From positions 34,940,309-35,004,308 of the forward strand of contig NC_092090.1 of the NCBI RefSeq assembly GCF_045679555.1: 64,000 nt of DNA, written 5' to 3'. The notes under the pieces are model-generated. The model ran no database searches. It was not told the origin of the DNA and saw nothing but the letters and a program-made list of their open reading frames with translations. This DNA is from Salvelinus alpinus. Taxonomy: Eukaryota > Chordata > Actinopteri > Salmoniformes > Salmonidae. Both the position numbers and the translations under genes were made by a program. Numbering within the stretch: position 1 is the stretch's first letter; every line of letters begins with the position of its first letter. Below, one piece after another: positions 23,915 to 33,841 of this stretch.

Positions 23915-24325
23915 CAGCATACCACCATGCATCCCACTGCTGGCTTGCTCCTGAAGCTAAGCAGGGTTGGTTCTGATCAGTCCCTGGATGGGAGACCAGA
24001 TACTGCTAAAAGAAATATCCTAATTCTCCAGGGCAGTGATTGGAGACATTGCCCTGTGTAGGATGCTGTCTTTTGGATGGGATGTTAAAGGGGTGTGCTG
24101 ACTCACTGTGGTCACTAAAGATCCCATGGCACTTATTGTAAGAGTAGGGGTGTTAACTCTGGTGTCCTGGCTAAATTCCCAATCTGGCCTTCCTACAATT
24201 ATAGCCACCTAATCATCCTCAGCTTACAATTGGCTCATTCTTCTCCCCTGTAACTATTCCTCAGATTTTTGCTGTAAATGAGAATGTGTTCTCAGTCAAC
24301 TTAACTGGTAAAATAAGAGTAAAAA
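23915..24325 (+). mobile_element. SINE3-type element with 5S rRNA-like head
   Basis: The 5' part GAAGCTAAGCAGGGTTGG, followed by CCTGGATGGGAGACC, is a recognisable 5S rRNA-derived pol III promoter region. The 3' body (CATCCTCAGCTTACAATTGG, GAATGTGTTCTCAGTCAACT) is the shared fish SINE tail. It lies in the long intron of D. It is not a 5S gene: the 5S similarity is partial and fused to a SINE tail. Confidence 0.78.
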
Positions 24326-24968
24326 AGTGTCCAACATTAGCAGCCTGCTAGTGCTAGCTGAGCCAGTCAGTGAAACGATGCTGCAAACCTATCTGCTTAG
24401 TGCTGCACACACAATGTTTAATGCTTTCAACAAAAGCTAGCTAGCTAGTAAGCTACTGTAGTAGTGCTAATTCAAAAATGATTCTGAGTTTTCATAAAGC
24501 AGCTGTTCTGCCGTGAGTCATTGAGTAACCTCCCGTCCCGAGTCAGCCGTTGTGCTCAGCTGACACAACAAAGCAAGGTAGAGCTAGCTATGTCAGTAAA
24601 CTAGCTAGCTAACGTTTACAACAGTAAACTAAGCAGCTGATCAACTTAAAGTTACTGCACTGGAGGTTAATGTCCTTGCGTATAGTTTTGCAGAAGATAG
24701 CCAACGCTTTGTTTTTATTTTCTCACAATGACAAACTATTAAATCACCATCATAACTTTTATAATAAAAAAATGTGGAACAATGTTTTCATTATTTGAAT
24801 GGCGGATGCGCAATATTTGATTTTGAATATGAGTTCCACATCCTACAAAACAGATTGATTGAGGGAGAGGGACGAGCGTCGCATAGAAGTGACACAATCT
24901 GACATAAGACAATGCTCTGATACAGCATCAAGTGAAACACCAGTCTAATATATCAATGGTCTTTACAG
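24326..24968. other. Rest of gene D long intron
   Basis: No gene or classifiable repeat recognised. It contains short GCTAGCTAGCTAG-like runs. Confidence 0.4.
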
Positions 24969-25372
24969 AGGGGCCAGAGACTGGAGAAGAAGTTGGGGAA
25001 GCATATGGAGTTGAACATGTGAGACTGGTCAATGTAATCCGATTGATAAGTTCAGCTGTTGTGGTCATACTTCTACTGACTGTAGTGGCTGTTAGTTCCT
25101 GCTGTTCAAAAAAGGTAGGCTACTCATAATGTCGCTTTCTGAAGGAGACAAACAGTAATGTACTGACAGATAAATATTTTCTATTGAGAAATATGTGGCT
25201 ACACCATATAAAATACATGTTTTACTGTACTTACCACATATGGAACAATTGTAATTGAACCTATAAAGGGTTATGTATTTAAAACAGTTAGTTCTACAGT
25301 GGGATACATAAAGTACCAAAATGATGCAGTCACAGTCAATTGAATCTCTGACTGGTAGGATGGGTGATGTTC

Positions 25373-25389
25373 AATAAACGTTCAATAAA
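25373..25389 (+). promoter_or_regulatory. Poly(A) signals for gene D
   Basis: Two AATAAA hexamers 11 bp apart. A matching AATAAA occurs at 59439-59444 downstream of gene G in homologous sequence. Confidence 0.5.
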
Positions 25390-25989
25390 CTATACAAACT
25401 GAGAATTTAATCATATCAACTGTATTGAACTTGTAATTTGCCAAATTGGTTTACTGTTTGGAATGTGGAATATGGGATTTTGATAAACTAATCTGTTAAC
25501 AGTGATGTTTATCAAATTCATGAGCCTGTATGTACCAGACTGTCTTCATTAATGACACTACTCTCCAACATAAGGTGTGACCACTGACGTAGGGGAAACC
25601 TCAGCAGCCCCCGTAAGGCGGGGGGCCCACGAGCTCTGGGGGCCCATGCGCCCATCATCTCACACCTATGTCTAAATTGTATAACTTTTTTAAATAAATC
25701 ATTTTGACAGTAACCCTTCTCTTTCATTTCCACATGTAGCAAGAGAAGTTTTTGTGTTGCACAGTCTATGTGGTAGTAGGTGAGTCAGACAGGTAATATA
25801 GTTTTCATGCCTCTAATTAGCCTATTTTTCAGCGACGCCGGCGGCATCATGCCTCGGCCTCCTCACCTATTGGGTGTCAAGTTAAAAAATGTTATGTGAA
25901 TCAGGTCGTACTCGGATGGAGAGTGATAAACAAAAGAGAAGACCAAGTGGCAGTGGCGGTGCGTGGGTAAAATCACAGGGGAAGCCAAA

Positions 25990-26946
25990 CATGTTTACAT
26001 TTACATTACATTTAAGTCATTTAGCAGACGCTCTTATCCAGAGCGACTTACAAATTGGTGCATTCACCTTATGATATCCAGTGGAACAACCACTTTACAA
26101 TAGTGCATCTAACTCTTTTAAGGGGGGGGGGGTTAGAAGGATTACTTTATCCTATCCTAGGTATTCCTTAAAGAGGTGGGGTTTCAGGTGTCTCCGGAAG
26201 GTGGTGATTGACTCCGCTGATCTGGCGTCGTGAGGGAGTTTGTTCCACCATTGGGGTGCCAGAGCAGCGAACAGTTTTGACTGGGCTGAGCGGGAACTGT
26301 ACTTCCTCAGAGGTAGGGAGGCGAGCAGGCCAGAGGTGGATGAACGCAGTGCCCTTGTTTGGGTGTAGGGCCTGATCAGAGCCTGAAGGTACGGAGGTGC
26401 CGTTCCCCTCACAGCTCCGTAGGCAAGCACCATGGTCTTGTAGCGGATGCGAGCTTCAACTGGAAGCCAGTGGAGAGAGCGGAGGAGCGGGGTGACGTGA
26501 GAGAACTTGGGAAAGTTGAACACCAGACGGGCTGCGGCGTTCTGGATGAGTTGTAGGGGTTTAATGGCACAGGCAGGGAGCCCAGCCAACAGCGAGTTGC
26601 AGTAATCCAGACGGGAGATGACAAGTGCCTGGATTAGGACCTGCGCCGCTTCCTGCGTGAGGCAGGGTCGTACTCTGCGAATGTTGTAGAGCATGAACCT
26701 ACAGGAACGGGTCACCGCCTTGATGTTAGTTGAGAACGACAGGGTGTTGTCCAGGATCACGCCAAGGTTCTTAGCACTCTGGGAGGAGGACACAATGGAG
26801 TTGTCAACCGTGATGGCGAGATCATGGAACGGGCAGTCCTTCCCCGGGAGGAAGAGCAGCTCCGTCTTGCCGAGGTTCAGCTTGAGGTGGTGATCCGTCA
26901 TCCACACTGATATGTCTGCCAGACATGCAGAGATGCGATTCACCAC
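25990..26946 (-). mobile_element. L2-type LINE, 5' truncated
   Basis: The minus-strand open frame 26946-26152 (264 codons) encodes the end of an L2/CR1-type reverse transcriptase: LKLNLGKTELLFLPG, NLGVILDNTLSF, LVISRLDYCNSLLAGLP, LIQNAAARLVF, LLRSLHWLPVEARI. The 3' end at about 25990-26050 carries the fish L2 tail TAAGTCATTTAGCAGACGCT (as written on +). The polymerase FADD core lies 5' of the truncation and is absent. Confidence 0.88.
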
Positions 26947-27196
26947 CTGGTTATCAGAGGGGGGAAAGGAAAGAGGGGGGAAAGTTTATTCACCCTACTT
27001 GTAGAGAAACGCCAATGCCATCATCTTTGACTCTGTCATACAGTACACGCTTTCAGTTTTTGTTGTCCTTGGCTACCTGACTAAAATGCTTGCTCTCAAG
27101 CCTAACTTCCTTTCATGGGCACCTATGCACCAGACCAGCTGGTTAATATTAGCATACTACATTTACTGTAGCTACATGTTGAACTTTTTATTTTTT

Positions 27197-27368
27197 TTAC
27201 CTTCATTTAACTAGGTAAGTCAGTTAAGAACACATTTTTATTTTCAATGACAGTTTAGGAACAGTGGGGCAGAATTAAATATTTTTTACCTTGTCGGCTC
27301 GTGGATTCGATCTTGCAACCTTTCGGTTACTAGTCCAACACACTAACCACTAGGCTACCTGCCACCCT
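27197..27368 (-). mobile_element. HpaI-type tRNA-derived SINE
   Basis: On the minus strand it runs from GGTAGCCTAGTGGTTAGTG through a box-B-like segment to the tail ACTTACCTAGTTAAATGAAG. Order and sequence match the salmonid HpaI SINE family. Confidence 0.78.
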
Positions 27369-28210
27369 ATCCTCTCAGAACAAGGGCACAATGTATACAT
27401 TTATGGTTGGGTCACCTTTTTAATCATCGGTCAGTACGGAGAATTAAGTAAAACCACAAGTCCAAATCCCTATCTCCATCCATGTTTAATTTAGGAAAGG
27501 GATGATTTTAGTTAGCTAGCCAGCCACCAGAGGACAATTCAAGTTTATTTTTTCTGTCAATGACGTTTGGCTTCTGATGTGATTGGTCTGAAGCCAAATC
27601 CAAGCTGGCTTTTCTTGAATTTTTTTTATTGATGCGTCAGGACCATTCACAGCTGATCTCACTCAGTTTAACTCAATGCTGATTTGCTATTATTTTTTTA
27701 TTTTTTTTTATCAAGGGAGGCCAAATGCTCGCTGGCTTCCCTTGCAGTGAGATAGATACTCTACACATACTGAGATAGAGGGGCGCTGTTTCGTTCGTGC
27801 AGATGCTTTCTCCAGTGGAATACATTCTGACGATTTCAAGGAAATTGATGAAACACCAAGAGATGAAAGATGAATTGTTTTATATTTATTCGATTTTTTT
27901 CTTAGCACATTTTTTGGGGAAGCCTGGCTTCCCTTGACATCCATGAAAACATGCCACTGCCAAGTGGTGCACAAAAATGCAGCAAAAAAACTTTACCTGA
28001 TCAAGCTCATGCCAAATTAACGAAGATAACCACATCAGCAAATCTACCACCTCGTCCTCAACTGATGAAACACCATCGCAGTTGGAAGCTAGTAGGCCTA
28101 TTTTTATTTTATTTTTATGCAACCTCCCAATCTCGACAGAGACATCATTGCCCGGGCAATGACAGTGGCTTTGCTCCTCCTCTTTTTCCTCCCCTCAAGT
28201 ATAGTGACAG
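27369..28210. other. Unclassified repeat-like sequence
   Basis: No gene recognised. Sequence around GGGAGGCCAAATGCTCGCTG and GGGGAAGCCTGGCTTCCCTT looks like a dispersed repeat with T-rich runs. No tails or target duplications were resolved. Confidence 0.35.
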
Positions 28211-28395
28211 TTGGCCTATCGAGTGGCGCAGTAGTCTAAGGCTGTGCTACTAGAGATTCTGGGTTTGAGTCCAGGCTCTGTCGCAGCCAGCCGCGACTGG
28301 GAGACCCATGGGTTGGTGCAGATTTGGCCCAGCGTCGTCCGGGTTAGGGGGCGGGTTTGGCTGGCAGGGATGTCCTTGTCCCGTTGTGCACTAGT
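28211..28395 (+). mobile_element. tRNA-derived SINE, 5' part
   Basis: Box A region CGAGTGGCGCAGTAGTCTAA, box B GGGTTTGAGTCC and body GGCCCAGCGTCGTCCGGG. The sequence stops at GTTGTGCACTAG. The following part of this family appears separately at 30555-30820. Confidence 0.7.
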
Positions 28396-29412
28396 GTGGT
28401 GGCCTATTTCTGCATTACCAAATGAGGAGAGTTACAAACTTCACACACTAGTCCGTGTTATACTTAAACTACATCTTTAATAATAAGAGCTTTGCAATAG
28501 CATTTTTTGACTTTCAATGATGCGCTATCTCTAATGAACCATTGGAAAGTACCAACAGAAAAGTACAAAGATCTTTTATAGCCAAGATACACCCCTCTCA
28601 ACCTACATGACGAACCACAGATCTTAGGATCAGTTCACAAAGGTTAAGATTTGTATGAAAGATATCTATAAAACATAGCAGACAGTTACTGCTGTGTCAA
28701 CAGTTTTCATTGTAAAGACCAGTGTCTGGCCCTCTTACTCCAAAAGGGAACTGTCTCTCCCTGGTACGGTATAGAACAGAACCATTAGCTCATGTTCTCT
28801 GTAATGCTCTTTAGGTTTTATCACCCAAAGAAAACGTAAATCTCCTCTGTCAGTGTTATCTCATAGAGGCCCATCCTCAGTAGAACACACACACACACAA
28901 TAGTTAACAGAATATTCTATTCTGTCGAATAAAACAACCATTATTGTCACGCCCTGACCTTAGAGATCCTTTTTATGTCTCTATTTTGGTTTGGTCAGGG
29001 CGTGAGTTGGGGTGGGCATTCTATGTTTTTGTTCTATGGTTTCTATTTCTATGTGTTTGACCGGGTGTGGTTCTCAATCAGAGGCAGCTGTCTATCGTTG
29101 TCTCTGATTGAGAACCATACTTAGGTAGCCTTTTCCCACCTGTGGTTTGTGGGTAGTTGTTTTCTGTTTTGTGTCTGCACCAGACAGAACTGTTTCGCTT
29201 TCATTCTCCTGTTTGTTGTTTTTGTTCGATTTGTTTTTTTGGATTAAATCATGAACACTTTAAACGCTGCACCTTGGTCCACTCTTCCTTCAGCCCACGA
29301 GAACCGTTACAGAACTACCCACCACCAAAGGACCAAGCAGCGTGACCAGGAGGAGCAGGGATCCTGGGCCCGGGAGAAGTAAGATTGGAGGACATCGTGG
29401 ACATGGGAGGAG

Positions 29413-30363
29413 GTGATGGCAGGGGACAAGACCCTGCCATGGAAACAGGCTGAAGTAGTGAGGGAGGAACAACTTTGCTACCATGAGTCACGGCAACGAA
29501 GCAGACACGAGAGGCAGCCCCAACATTTTTTTGAGTCAGGATTCAGACCTGAGCCAACTCCCCGTGCTTACCGTAGGGAGCCGAGGATGGAACCAGAGCC
29601 AGTCAGGGTGAAATTGGAGGTGAGCGAAGGGAGCGAAGTAGAGACAGTGAAGGAGTTGATGGGGAGATTGGAGGAGAGCGTAATGAGAGAGTTGCTGTGT
29701 TGGTGCATGAGGCATGACATCCGCCCGACGGAGCGTGTCCTCGATTTGATGTCACCTGAGTCAGCTCTCCATACTCGTCCTGAGGTGCGTGCTAGCCGTC
29801 TGGTGAAGACTGTGCCAGCCCCACGCACCAGGCCTCCTGTGCGCCTCCCCAGCCCTGCACGTCTTGTGCCAGCTTGGCGCTCCAGACCTCCAGTGCGCCT
29901 CCACAGCCCGGTGAGTCCTGTGCCGGCCCTAGGCAGGGTTTCCCCAGTTCGCCAGGAGGACCCAGTGCGGCCTGTTCCAGCTCCTCGTACGTGCCGGGCT
30001 AGAGTGGGCATTCAGCCTGGAAGAGTGGTTCCAAGGCTACGCACTAGATCTCCAGTGCTCCCCCACAGCCCGGTCTATCCTGTGCCTCCTCCACGGACCA
30101 GGCCTCCAGTAGGTCTCCACAGCCTGGTGAGTCCTGTGCCTAAAGCCTGTCCGGAGCTGCCAGAGTCTCCCTCCTGTCCGGAGCTGCCAGAGTCTTCCTC
30201 CTGTCCGGAGCTGCCAGAGTCTCCCTCCTGTCCGGAGCTGCCAGAGTCTCCCTCCTGTTCGGAGCTGCCAGAGTCTCCCTCCTGTCCGGGGCCCGCTGCG
30301 AGGGTCCCCGCTCCAGAGGCGCCACCTAAGTGGGCCAAGCTTAAGGTGGAGCGGGGTCAATGA
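29413..30363 (+). CDS. Proline-rich ORF of the LTR element
   Basis: 316 codons. Residues 55-110 (MEPEPVRVKLEVSEGSEVET... MRELLCWCMRHD) may form helices. The rest is Pro/Arg/Ser-rich with repeats of the type APRTRPPVRL. A 10-residue repeat (CPELPESPS-type, about six copies) occupies 30145-30290. No CCHC knuckle, protease or reverse transcriptase is present. Position after the LTR suggests a gag-like or non-autonomous element protein. Function not recognised. Confidence 0.5.
   Translation: MMAGDKTLPWKQAEVVREEQLCYHESRQRSRHERQPQHFFESGFRPEPTPRAYRREPRMEPEPVRVKLEVSEGSEVETVKELMGRLEESVMRELLCWCMRHDIRPTERVLDLMSPESALHTRPEVRASRLVKTVPAPRTRPPVRLPSPARLVPAWRSRPPVRLHSPVSPVPALGRVSPVRQEDPVRPVPAPRTCRARVGIQPGRVVPRLRTRSPVLPHSPVYPVPPPRTRPPVGLHSLVSPVPKACPELPESPSCPELPESSSCPELPESPSCPELPESPSCSELPESPSCPGPAARVPAPEAPPKWAKLKVERGQ
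30145..30292 (+). repeat. 30-bp minisatellite
   Basis: About five consecutive 30-bp units around TGTCCGGAGCTGCCAGAGTC, in frame within the proline-rich ORF, differing by single bases. Confidence 0.85.
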
Positions 30364-30544
30364 CCCGGAACCAGAGCCGCCATCCCGGATAGATGCTCAC
30401 CCAGACCCTCCCCTATAGGTTTAGGTTTTGCGGCCGTGTTATCTCATAGAGGCCCATCCTCAGTAGAACACACACACAATAGTATATTCTATTCTGTCGA
30501 ATAAAACAACTATTATAATGCAATACAAGCCTTATAATATAATC

Positions 30545-30820
30545 TTGCAATTTTCCACGACACTAGCGACTCCTGTGGTGGGCCGGGCGCAGTGCACGCT
30601 GACACGGTCGCCAGGTGTACGGAGTTTCCTCTGACACATTGGTGTGGCTGGCTTCCGGGTTAAGTGGGCATTGTGTCAAAGAAGCAGTGCAGCTTGGTTG
30701 GGCTGTGTTTCGGAGGACACATGTCTCTCCCAGGTCCGTATGGGAGTTGCAGCAATGAGACAAGACTAACTACCAATTGGATACCACAAAAAAACTGGGG
30801 AGAAAAAGGGGTCAAATTTA
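30545..30820 (+). mobile_element. Salmonid SINE body, 5' truncated
   Basis: Begins near CACTAGCGACTCCTGTGG and runs through GGCTTCCGGGTTAAGTGGGC and GTGTTTCGGAGGACACATG to CTACCAATTGGATACCAC and an A-rich tail. This is the 3' body of the SINE family whose 5' head is at 28211-28395. Confidence 0.7.
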
Positions 30821-31593
30821 AATAATAATATAAAATAATAGTGACAGTTTTCCACAGATAGAACAATGAGCCAGATATGTATAAGTATTCACCGGATGTA
30901 TAAGTGTGAAGCATCCGGCTGGCATTTCCACCCACTGTCAAATACGGTGATGAGAGGAAGCCCAGAGGCCGACAGTAGGAGAAGATAGAGCAAGATGGTT
31001 ATTATGTAAATTTACTTATCAAAGAAACATTTGATCTCAATACAGTTTTCTGTTCCCAAAGCAAGAATCTCTTACGAACAGAGTGGACTAATAGATTTAA
31101 CCCTTTGCCAAAGTATAAAGAAATGGCGTTGTTTAGAAGGTGTGCAAGGGCGAATTGAGTTACTGCACACAAATATTTCAAAGAATTGGTGCCAATAGAA
31201 TCGCACTAGCTCATGTTTGGCTCTGCCACCGTCCTTGTTGGTTCTGCCCACTATGACTCATTTGTTCCAATTGGAAACAGCAGAATGTGGTCGATCTTGG
31301 GTTAGTTATAAAAATCTTTGTTTCCTCTAGTGAGAGTGCCGGCACTCCTTCTCCCCCTCCTCCTCTCCCAGAAAAACCAAGCTGACGACTGCCAGAGACC
31401 AAGCGGTGCTTATGAAAGCAACCCCCATTCTGAGACGGATGGCCCTGACAGCGTGGAGTCCGAGTTTCAATGTATAATATAAATAGTCTATCAGCTAATA
31501 CTGTACTGTACTGTATTTAGCTATAGATAGGCTAGTAGGCTAGACTGTGTTGTCTGTATAATGAAACAACACCTAGTAAGCTATTGTTTTGAC
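30821..31593. other. Unclassified repeat-like DNA
   Basis: No gene identified. The segment CACCGGATGTATAAGTGTGA / GCATCCGGCTGGC and the C-rich stretch at 31345-31370 suggest dispersed repeat. No frame with a domain. Confidence 0.35.
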
Positions 31594-32197
31594 CAGTGGA
31601 TGCTCCTCAGAGGAGAAAGGAGAGGACGATCCTCCTCAGTGAAATGTAATAAAAAAACATTAAAAAAGTTATATATTCATATGTCACCAAATAACTGATT
31701 AAAATACACTATTTGCAATGAAGGTCTACAGTAACTTCAACAGCACTGTCTGAGGTACAATCCCAATACAACTCACTAGGTTCATTCTCTGATCCTAATT
31801 CTATGATTGGATGGACAACATGTCAGTTCATACTGCAAAAGCTCTGATTGGTTGGAGGACATCCTCCGGAAGTGGTCATAATTACCATCTATGTCTATGG
31901 AAGGGGGTGAGACCTACGAGCCTCCTAGGTTTTGAATTTAAGTCATTGTAGGCAGAGGAGGAAGGAAGCTAGCAGTCCTCCGGATACACCATGGTGCTAC
32001 CCCAGACAGTGCTGTTGAAGTTGCTGTAGACCTTCATTGCAAAACAGTGTATTTTGATCAGTTATTTGGTGACATATGAATATATTTAACATTGTTTTAT
32101 CTAAAAAGGATAACTTTTTTAATGTTTCACTATTTTTGTTTTTCTGAAATTTCACTGAGGAGTACGTTCCTCCCCTTCCTCTGAGGAGCCTCCACTG
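31594..32197. mobile_element. 600-bp fold-back MITE
   Basis: Left arm CAGTGGATGCTCCTCAGAGG and right arm CCTCTGAGGAGCCTCCACTG. Complementarity extends inward (CAAATAACTGATTAAAATAC with GTATTTTGATCAGTTATTTG; GTCTACAGTAACTTCAACAG with CTGTTGAAGTTGCTGTAGAC). Arms are more than 150 bp. It is non-coding and interrupts the block-start sequence shared with 5257 and 21325. Confidence 0.78.
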
Positions 32198-32364
32198 CTA
32201 CACCACTAGTCACTACATATGAATCCCACAGCCTCTAGTCTCTAACTGTAATGATACAGTTATCAAGGTGACAGAGTACTAGAAAGTCAAAGAAGATGAT
32301 AAAGTAGTAACACATAGTAATTGATTGAACAAATACATTACATGTTTGGGTTGTATTGAAATCA

Positions 32365-32536
32365 GACAAAACATTAAGAACACCTGCTCTTTCCATGACC
32401 TAGCCTGACCAGGTGAAACCGGATGAAAGCTATGATCCCTTATTGATGTCACTTAATAAATCCACTTCAATCAGTGTGGCTGAAGGGGAGGAGACATGTT
32501 AAAGCATGATTTTTAAGCCTTGAGACAATTGAGACA
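32365..32536 (+). mobile_element. Tc1-type 5' end fragment
   Basis: AACATTAAGAACACCTGCTC, CCTGACCAGGTGAAACC and CCTTGAGACAATTGAGACAT match the start of a salmonid Tc1-type element. A second shorter remnant of it is at 38951-39010. It joins directly to the truncated Ig exon of gene E. Confidence 0.55.
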
Positions 32537-33760
32537 TGGATTTTAAATGTAGCACTGTCGGCCGGGAACAACACTGGGTCAAGGTTCATGTTTACCTTTA
32601 CAAGAATGGAGTTGGGATAAGAATGACTCCTTTGGAGAAAGGTGAAGATGACACCATTTTCACCATGAAGGATGTTACAAGAGATGACTCAGGCAACTAC
32701 AGCTGTGTGTACACCAGAGATAAACTTCTACTGGATCAAGTGAAGTCAGCAGGGGAGAATTTACTAGTCATCCAGGTCTATGGGGAAGAAAGTAAGCTTT
32801 TGTTCATGTTTGTGCATGTTTGTAATGATTAGAAATAATGGTGAGTGGATTGCTGTGCACATTCAGTATTTGTCCGTTTGTTGTGTAGTTGAGTATTTTT
32901 TCTTCAGACGCTAAAATACAGTATATACTATTAAACCACAAATTACATTCTTAATACTAAATCAACATACAGTTAGGGGCAAATTTTGACGTTCACTTAA
33001 GTCAAATTTAGGGTTTGCCCCTTTTGTTTTATGCAGAGATCTACCCCGCAAAGCTCTTTGGACCATCTAATGTGACTGAAGGGGGGAATGTAGATTTGAA
33101 ATATAGCACTACTGGAATCACAAGAAGTTCGGACAAGGTTGGAGTTGGAGTTGAACATTTGCAAATGGTCAATGTAATCCGATTAGGGTTGCAAAGCTAC
33201 CGGTAATTTACCAAGTTTACAGGAACCTTCAGTCATTTTGGTAATTAACAGAACATCTATGGCAATCTATCGTAACTTTGGAAATAAAACCATATATAAT
33301 ACAAATGTATTATATCTGTGTCCATATTGTCCATGAGTTTCTAGTAGATAGACCATACGGTTCAAGAAAAAATAGCCGAATTAATGAAAAAAACTATGGT
33401 ATTCACTAAGTTGATGGTTTATATTTAGGATAATGTTTTACAGCTATGTCTTGAATTTCTTTACATCTTATTAAATTTGTTCAAATATTTTACATACGAT
33501 AAAGCCACACAGAGGGCCAGTGATTATTACAGACACCTGTGATAATCTGAAGTACCCAAAAGGGACACTAGATGTCTTGTAATAGATTACATAAAATCCT
33601 TAAAAGATACCAACATTCTGGTAGTTTACTGATAAACTTAGAAAGTTTCCAGTAATATACCCTCATTTTGCAACCCTAAATCTGATTGATATGTTCAGTT
33701 ATTGTGGTCATACTTCTACTGTGTAGTGACTGTCAGTTACTGATGATCATAAAAAGTAGG
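32537..33760 (+). pseudogene. Receptor E remnant (two Ig pieces and split TM)
   Basis: The first Ig exon survives from about 32537 to 32791 (FKCSTVG, KVHVYLYKNGVG, DSGNYSCVYTRD, VIQVYG), but its beginning, leader and exon 2 were lost where a Tc1 fragment abuts. A second Ig exon starts at 33037 (EIYPAKLFGPSNVTEGGNV), has Cys to Tyr in LKYSTTG, and is fused by internal deletion to the TM exon (NVIRL). That TM exon is interrupted by a hAT MITE at 33184-33678. Clearly dead. Gene G shows the same Ig-TM fusion. Confidence 0.75.
33184..33678. mobile_element. hAT-type MITE inside a TM exon
   Basis: 495 bp with ends TAGGGTTGCAAA and TTTTGCAACCCTA, flanked by 8-bp duplications AATCCGAT (33176) and AATCTGAT (33679). 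Eight-bp duplications and such ends are hAT features. No transposase. Confidence 0.85.
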
Positions 33761-33841
33761 CTAATCATTATGTCTCTTTCTCTTTCTGGAAGACAAACAG
33801 TAGAAATGCACTGACAGATTTAAAAAAAATCTTGAGAACTA

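Larger units (their letters stand above)
22769..25129 (+). pseudogene. Ig-domain receptor D (22-nt deletion)
   Basis: Duplicate of C: leader 22769-22793 (MGSIFLMI), exon 2 22959-23000, Ig 23145-23440 and TM 24969-25114 or reading on to a stop at 25127-25129. Relative to C, 22 nt are missing near 23307, between EKGE-type and TMKDV-type sequence. This shifts the frame and removes the F strand start. The TM exon has a longer stalk (EGPETGEEVGEAYGVEH) before VRLVNVIRLISSAVVVILLLT. AATAAA signals stand at 25373 and 25384. Confidence 0.72.
28945..30436 (+). mobile_element. LTR element lacking its 3' LTR
   Basis: The 5' LTR at 28945-29311 (TGTCACGCCCTGACC ... GAACCGTTACA) resembles the solo LTR at 58539-58894. 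The internal part carries one long open frame. The element stops at about 30436, just after TTTAGGTTTTGCGGCCG, without a 3' LTR. The flanks 28854-28944 and 30437-30520 are copies of the same 80-90 bp host sequence, far longer than a normal 5-bp target duplication. Confidence 0.75.

Noticed and set aside
23925-24010. Possible 5S rRNA gene
   Set aside because: Only partial 5S similarity, fused to a SINE tail; it is a SINE3-type element.
30145-30292. Possible CRISPR-like array
   Set aside because: The repeats are contiguous without spacers and in frame in a eukaryotic transposon ORF.
29568-30360. Several minus-strand frames over the proline-rich ORF
   Set aside because: They follow the repeat composition of the opposite strand and have no domains.
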